A stretch of 64,000 nucleotides of DNA from Symbiodinium sp. CCMP2592 (taxonomy: Eukaryota > Sar > Dinophyceae > Suessiales > Symbiodiniaceae), in the NCBI GenBank assembly GCA_905221615.1, contig CAJNDT010001269.1, positions 434,001 through 498,000 on the forward strand. Reading direction: 5' to 3'. How positions within the stretch are numbered: position 1 is the stretch's first letter; each line of letters opens with the position of its first letter. The notes beneath the pieces are model-generated. The model made no database searches. It was given only the letters and a program-made list of their open reading frames with translations, and was not told where the DNA came from. Positions 61,101 to 64,000 of this stretch are shown one piece after another. Position numbers and translations under genes: made by a program.

Positions 61101-61409
61101 CATGATTGCCACAGGTCGCTATACCTGGGTCGTCCCGACCCCGTGCTTACATCCCGATGTATTGTAGGGCGTTATTTCCCTATACCCGTCCCCGAGCGAT
61201 CTGTCTGAATACTCCGCCTTGGAATCCAGTGTTCTATGTTGCTTCTGACCAGGGGATTCCAAGGAGAGGTCGCTGACAGGTACAGTCACTTTAAGTGTTG
61301 TTATACTTTGTTGCTGAAACGTAGTGACGAAGCCTCTTAGTGTTGTTTCACTTTGCAGACTCAAACTCATATGCCTCGCCTGGATTGTCCGAGTGTGAGC
61401 GCCGAAAAC
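57760..61409. other. non-coding spacer
   Basis: No gene is supported. A run of C then A is at 60477-60495, and a short GCATGAT repeat lies near 60540-60555. Confidence 0.5.
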
Positions 61410-61900
61410 TAAGCCCTACGCTCTTCACCCCTGCGGTTTGGGGCTTTAGGGGTTTTAGCGCCTACGGTTTAGCCCCGATGGTTCAAGGCTTAGGGTTTAG
61501 GCCCTACGGCTTAGGGTGTGGGGGTTTAGGCCCTAGGGTTTAGGCTGTACGGTTTAGGGCCTGGGGTTTAGGTCCTCGATTTCGGGCTTGGTTCAGCCCT
61601 TAGGGTTAGGGTTTAGGCTCTGGGGTTTTTAGGCCCTAAGGTTTAGGCTGCGGTTTAGGGCGTGGGGTTTAGGCCGTACGACTTAGGGCCTGGGGTTTAG
61701 GCCCCACGGTTTGACGGTTTAGGTTCCAGGGTTTAGGCCCTACGAGGGTTTAGGCGCCCTACGGTTTAGGCCCTGGGGTTTGGCCCTGCTGTTCAGGGCC
61801 GAGGGTTTAGGCTCCAAGGTTTAGGCGGTACAGTTTGGGCCCTGTGGTTTTTTCGCCTACGGTTCAAGGCCCTATGGTTGAAGGCTTCAGGGTTTGGTAA
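61410..61900. repeat. degenerate TTTAGGG (telomere-type) array
   Basis: Nearly 500 bases of GGTTTAGGCCCTACGGTTTAGGG-like units. The G-rich strand is on top, opposite to the array at 3600-4105. CCCTACGG and CCTGGGG inserts make a longer, compound unit of about 14-16 bases. Confidence 0.8.
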
Positions 61901-62007
61901 AAAAATTGTTTCATGCATTGTACTTTCATATGTGGAGGGATTCTATGGGCGGGTGGGGTTTTTGTCTTGAGAAAAGCTTGAAAAGACATATCAAAGGTCA
62001 GAGCTGC

Positions 62008-62120
62008 TGAACTCTAAATCCTAAACCCTAAACTCTAAACCTTAAACCCCAAATTCTAAACGGCCCTTTTGCGGCAGGCTTGCTTGCAAGGACGTTTAGG
62101 GCCTAAACCCTAAACTCCAA
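62008..62120. repeat. short CCCTAAA-type patch
   Basis: CTAAATCCTAAACCCTAAAC and similar words occur at 62010-62060 and 62098-62116, in opposite orientation to the array at 61.4-61.9 kb. A further small patch is at 62795-62840. Confidence 0.7.
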
Positions 62121-63377
62121 AGAGCCCCGTGTCAGATCAGCGGTCTGGGCCCGCTCCGGCGCTCCCCACAGGCCATGGTCCGCAGGGAGCCTCAGGAAAA
62201 GCCTCCATGACTGAAGCTCCCGAATGGCTTTATGGCAACTACGGCGGGTTTGATGGAGGAGATAGCTTGAAAGGGTAAGCTTAATACGAATGTTTTTCGA
62301 ATCCGCCGGTCGTTCAATCCCTCAACGAGTTTGGCGAGTTTGGCAGAGAAAGTCGGTATTTGTGAGACTTGGCCACTGCTGCATGTGCCTTGCGCACCTG
62401 GATGGAACAGGATTGCCTGCCAACTCTGGTCTGTGCTTAGTTTGCTGGGCCGCATCCTTGAGTCAGCCGGACTGGCGTAGGCTTGGCTCAAAAGTTTGAA
62501 TTAGCCAAGCCACCCCGGTAACCGCCGTTTGCCAATGCCATGATACATGTTCGCCTTGGTGGCCCTGGCCGAGCTTTGTCTTAGCCTTGCGGTGCGGCCG
62601 GAGATCTTTATCGGACAGGACACAGCGAGAGATGCCCGGCTATTGGTTGGAGCTTTGCGTTTCTGAGGTGGTCTTTGCTCATCGCCCGAATCCGGTTCCG
62701 TCAAGCTCTGTACTGCGAACCTAGGCATCGCAGCCCAGCCTTACACTACCAGCGCGGCCGAGATCGATCGAGGAGCCTACGCCAAAGCGTAAATACACCC
62801 CTAAACTCTTAACCCCTGAACTCCTAAACCCTTAAACTTACCCAAGAATCCTCGCCTGGCATGTCCGAGAGTGAGGGCCGAAACCTTTAAGCTTAAGCTC
62901 AACTCAGAACTTGCAGAGCAATGCTTCGCGTAAGTCCCAGAAGTGAAGCCACGCGCATGTCAAGGATAAGAATAATACACTATGACTACTACTAGTAATA
63001 CCTAGCACTGGTAGTAGAAAAACGCAAAAGAAGTAAGCATAGGGTTAGGAGAACTGTAATTAATTGTCATATCATCACTATTTTCCTTGGTACTAAGCAT
63101 AATGCTAACAACAACAGTTGACTTAACATAAACAAGCCCAGGGCTTAAACAACAAGTGTCAACAAAAGACAGGGCGAGCAGGATGCCGCTCCAACTCGCC
63201 AGGACCGTGCGAGCCTGGCGCAGGTCGAGAACAAGACTTGCGCCTTGTCCAGTGTTTTGGGTTGTTTCAGGTCCGGGGAGAGAGACTGTGACGGTTTGGG
63301 GACTCGGGTTTAAGCACACTGTGTGGTGTTTAGGAGCGAGTGTCAGTATGTATGCATTTGTGCTTGAGAGGGGCTGA
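62121..63377. other. non-coding spacer before the LRR gene
   Basis: No gene is clear. The plus-strand frame used by the LRR gene has a TGA at 63375-63377, so any upstream exon must be joined by splicing. Confidence 0.5.
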
Positions 63378-64000
63378 GCTCGAGGTCCTTCCGAGGCGGA
63401 CCTCGGGTCCTGGCTCCAAGAGCTGGGCCTCAGCGGCGAAGGAGATCCCTGCGGATGGCAAGGCGTGACTTGCGAGGAAGGCTGCCACGTCAAATGGCTT
63501 TGGTCCGAAGGTCGGACCGAAATGACGGGCAACCTCGGTCCCCTACGGCACTTCACCCGGCTCGAATCGTTGTTGCTCCCCGAAACCCAAGTTTCGGGCG
63601 ACCTTAGCCATCTGCAGAGTCTCACCCGGCTCAGTGAGCTGGACCTTTCACAAACGCAGGTGCGAGGCGACTTGGCCTCCTTACAGCACCTCACTGGACT
63701 TTGCAGCCTGGACCTCGCCCAAACCCAAGTGTCGGGCGATCTCCACCACCTGCAAAACCTCACCCAGCTCCGCCGGCTGCTCCTCCACCAAACCCAGGTG
63801 TCCGGAGATTTGGGCTTCTTGCAGAACTTCACCCGGCTGTCGAAACTGGACCTCTCCCGGACCCGAGTGTCGGGCGACCTGAGCACAGTGCAAAGCCTGA
63901 AAGTCGCAAGGGTCTTGGGCTTCTTCTACGCCTCCCGGACCCAGCTGTGGGGTGATCTCCGCCCCTTCAGAACCTTCACGCGGCTCAAGAAGCTAGATGT
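63378..64000 (+). CDS. leucine-rich repeat protein, partial (runs off the right edge)
   Basis: The frame is open from 63378 to the end. It starts with DLGSWLQELGLSGEGDPCGW and QGVTCEEGC, the N-cap seen before plant-type LRRs (DPCxWxGVTC). Repeats of 23 residues follow: QVSGDLSHLQSLTRLSELDL, QVRGDLASLQHLTGL, QVSGDLHHLQNLTQL and QVSGDLGFLQNFTRL, then two less regular units. The unit has the plant-like pattern with G-D-L. No Met stands at the start (first Met in frame is ATG 63522), so 63378 or slightly later is probably an exon start after a splice acceptor. LRRs of this kind bind proteins, often at the cell surface. No damage is seen in the visible part. Confidence 0.8.

Noticed and set aside
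1..64000. CRISPR arrays, tRNA or rRNA genes, bacterial operons
   Set aside because: No regularly spaced palindromic repeats, no full cloverleaf and no rRNA cores were seen. Intron structure and element types are eukaryotic.

Overview
The window looks like nuclear DNA of a dinoflagellate, most probably a relative of Symbiodinium (Symbiodiniaceae). The reasons are: short introns with GC-AG and probable GA-AG ends; introns that carry short perfect hairpins, as introner elements do; degenerate TTTAGGG-type telomeric repeats far from any end; multi-copy lineage-style genes of unknown function; a plant-like LRR; FNIP-like repeats; an intronless multi-membrane receptor; and a high load of Ty1/copia and non-LTR retroelements. 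Genes lie in one-directional blocks: minus strand from 1.4 to 7.5 kb, almost all plus strand after that. No bacterial or organellar features are seen.

Layout. 1-1.4 kb: decayed coding relic. 1.4-7.5 kb: three minus-strand host-type genes, two of them split by introns, surrounded by hairpins, an AT microsatellite, three copies of a 16-bp palindrome and a CCCTAAA-type array. 7.9-9.2 kb: broken gag-like sequence with a C2H2 finger. 9.4-19.7 kb: copia element 1 (zinc knuckle, protease, SAP-like segment, integrase, RT, RNase H and an unusual lysine/glutamate-rich tail with a second zinc knuckle). It is split by a 5'-truncated RNase H-bearing LINE of about 2.6 kb with a clear 15-bp target-site duplication. 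22.4-27.5 kb: four head-to-tail 5'-truncated copies of a non-LTR element with a restriction-like endonuclease (RLE) end, each closed by a similar A-rich 3' tail. 31.0-34.4 kb: an intact receptor-like gene (glycine-betaine-binding-like domain, Cys-rich ephrin-receptor-like repeats, about nine membrane segments). 38.0-38.5 kb: FNIP-like repeat fragment. 40.8-51.0 kb: copia element 2, with a broken gag (Cys-rich cluster, capsid, RS-rich linker, two CCCH fingers) and an unbroken pol frame of about 2,100 codons. That pol has a dUTPase-like segment and a duplicated module between integrase and RT, plus a C-terminal extension after RNase H. 51.2-55.2 kb: a further reading frame of about 1,340 codons with two frameshifts and no recognised family. 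55.5-56.0 kb: two 192-bp repeats with tRNA-promoter-like boxes. 56.3-58.1 kb: a coiled-coil, single-membrane-span frame with an amber stop. 61.4-62.1 kb: TTTAGGG-type array. The right edge holds the start of an LRR gene.

How it fits together. Most of the window is retroelement sequence of different ages. The younger LINE inside copia 1 gives a relative date, and the RLE elements seem to have landed in or beside each other's A-tails. The most unusual material is in the two copia elements, whose pol frames carry non-standard modules, and in the long unknown frame after copia 2. All functional calls come from reading motifs by eye; no database search or alignment program was run.
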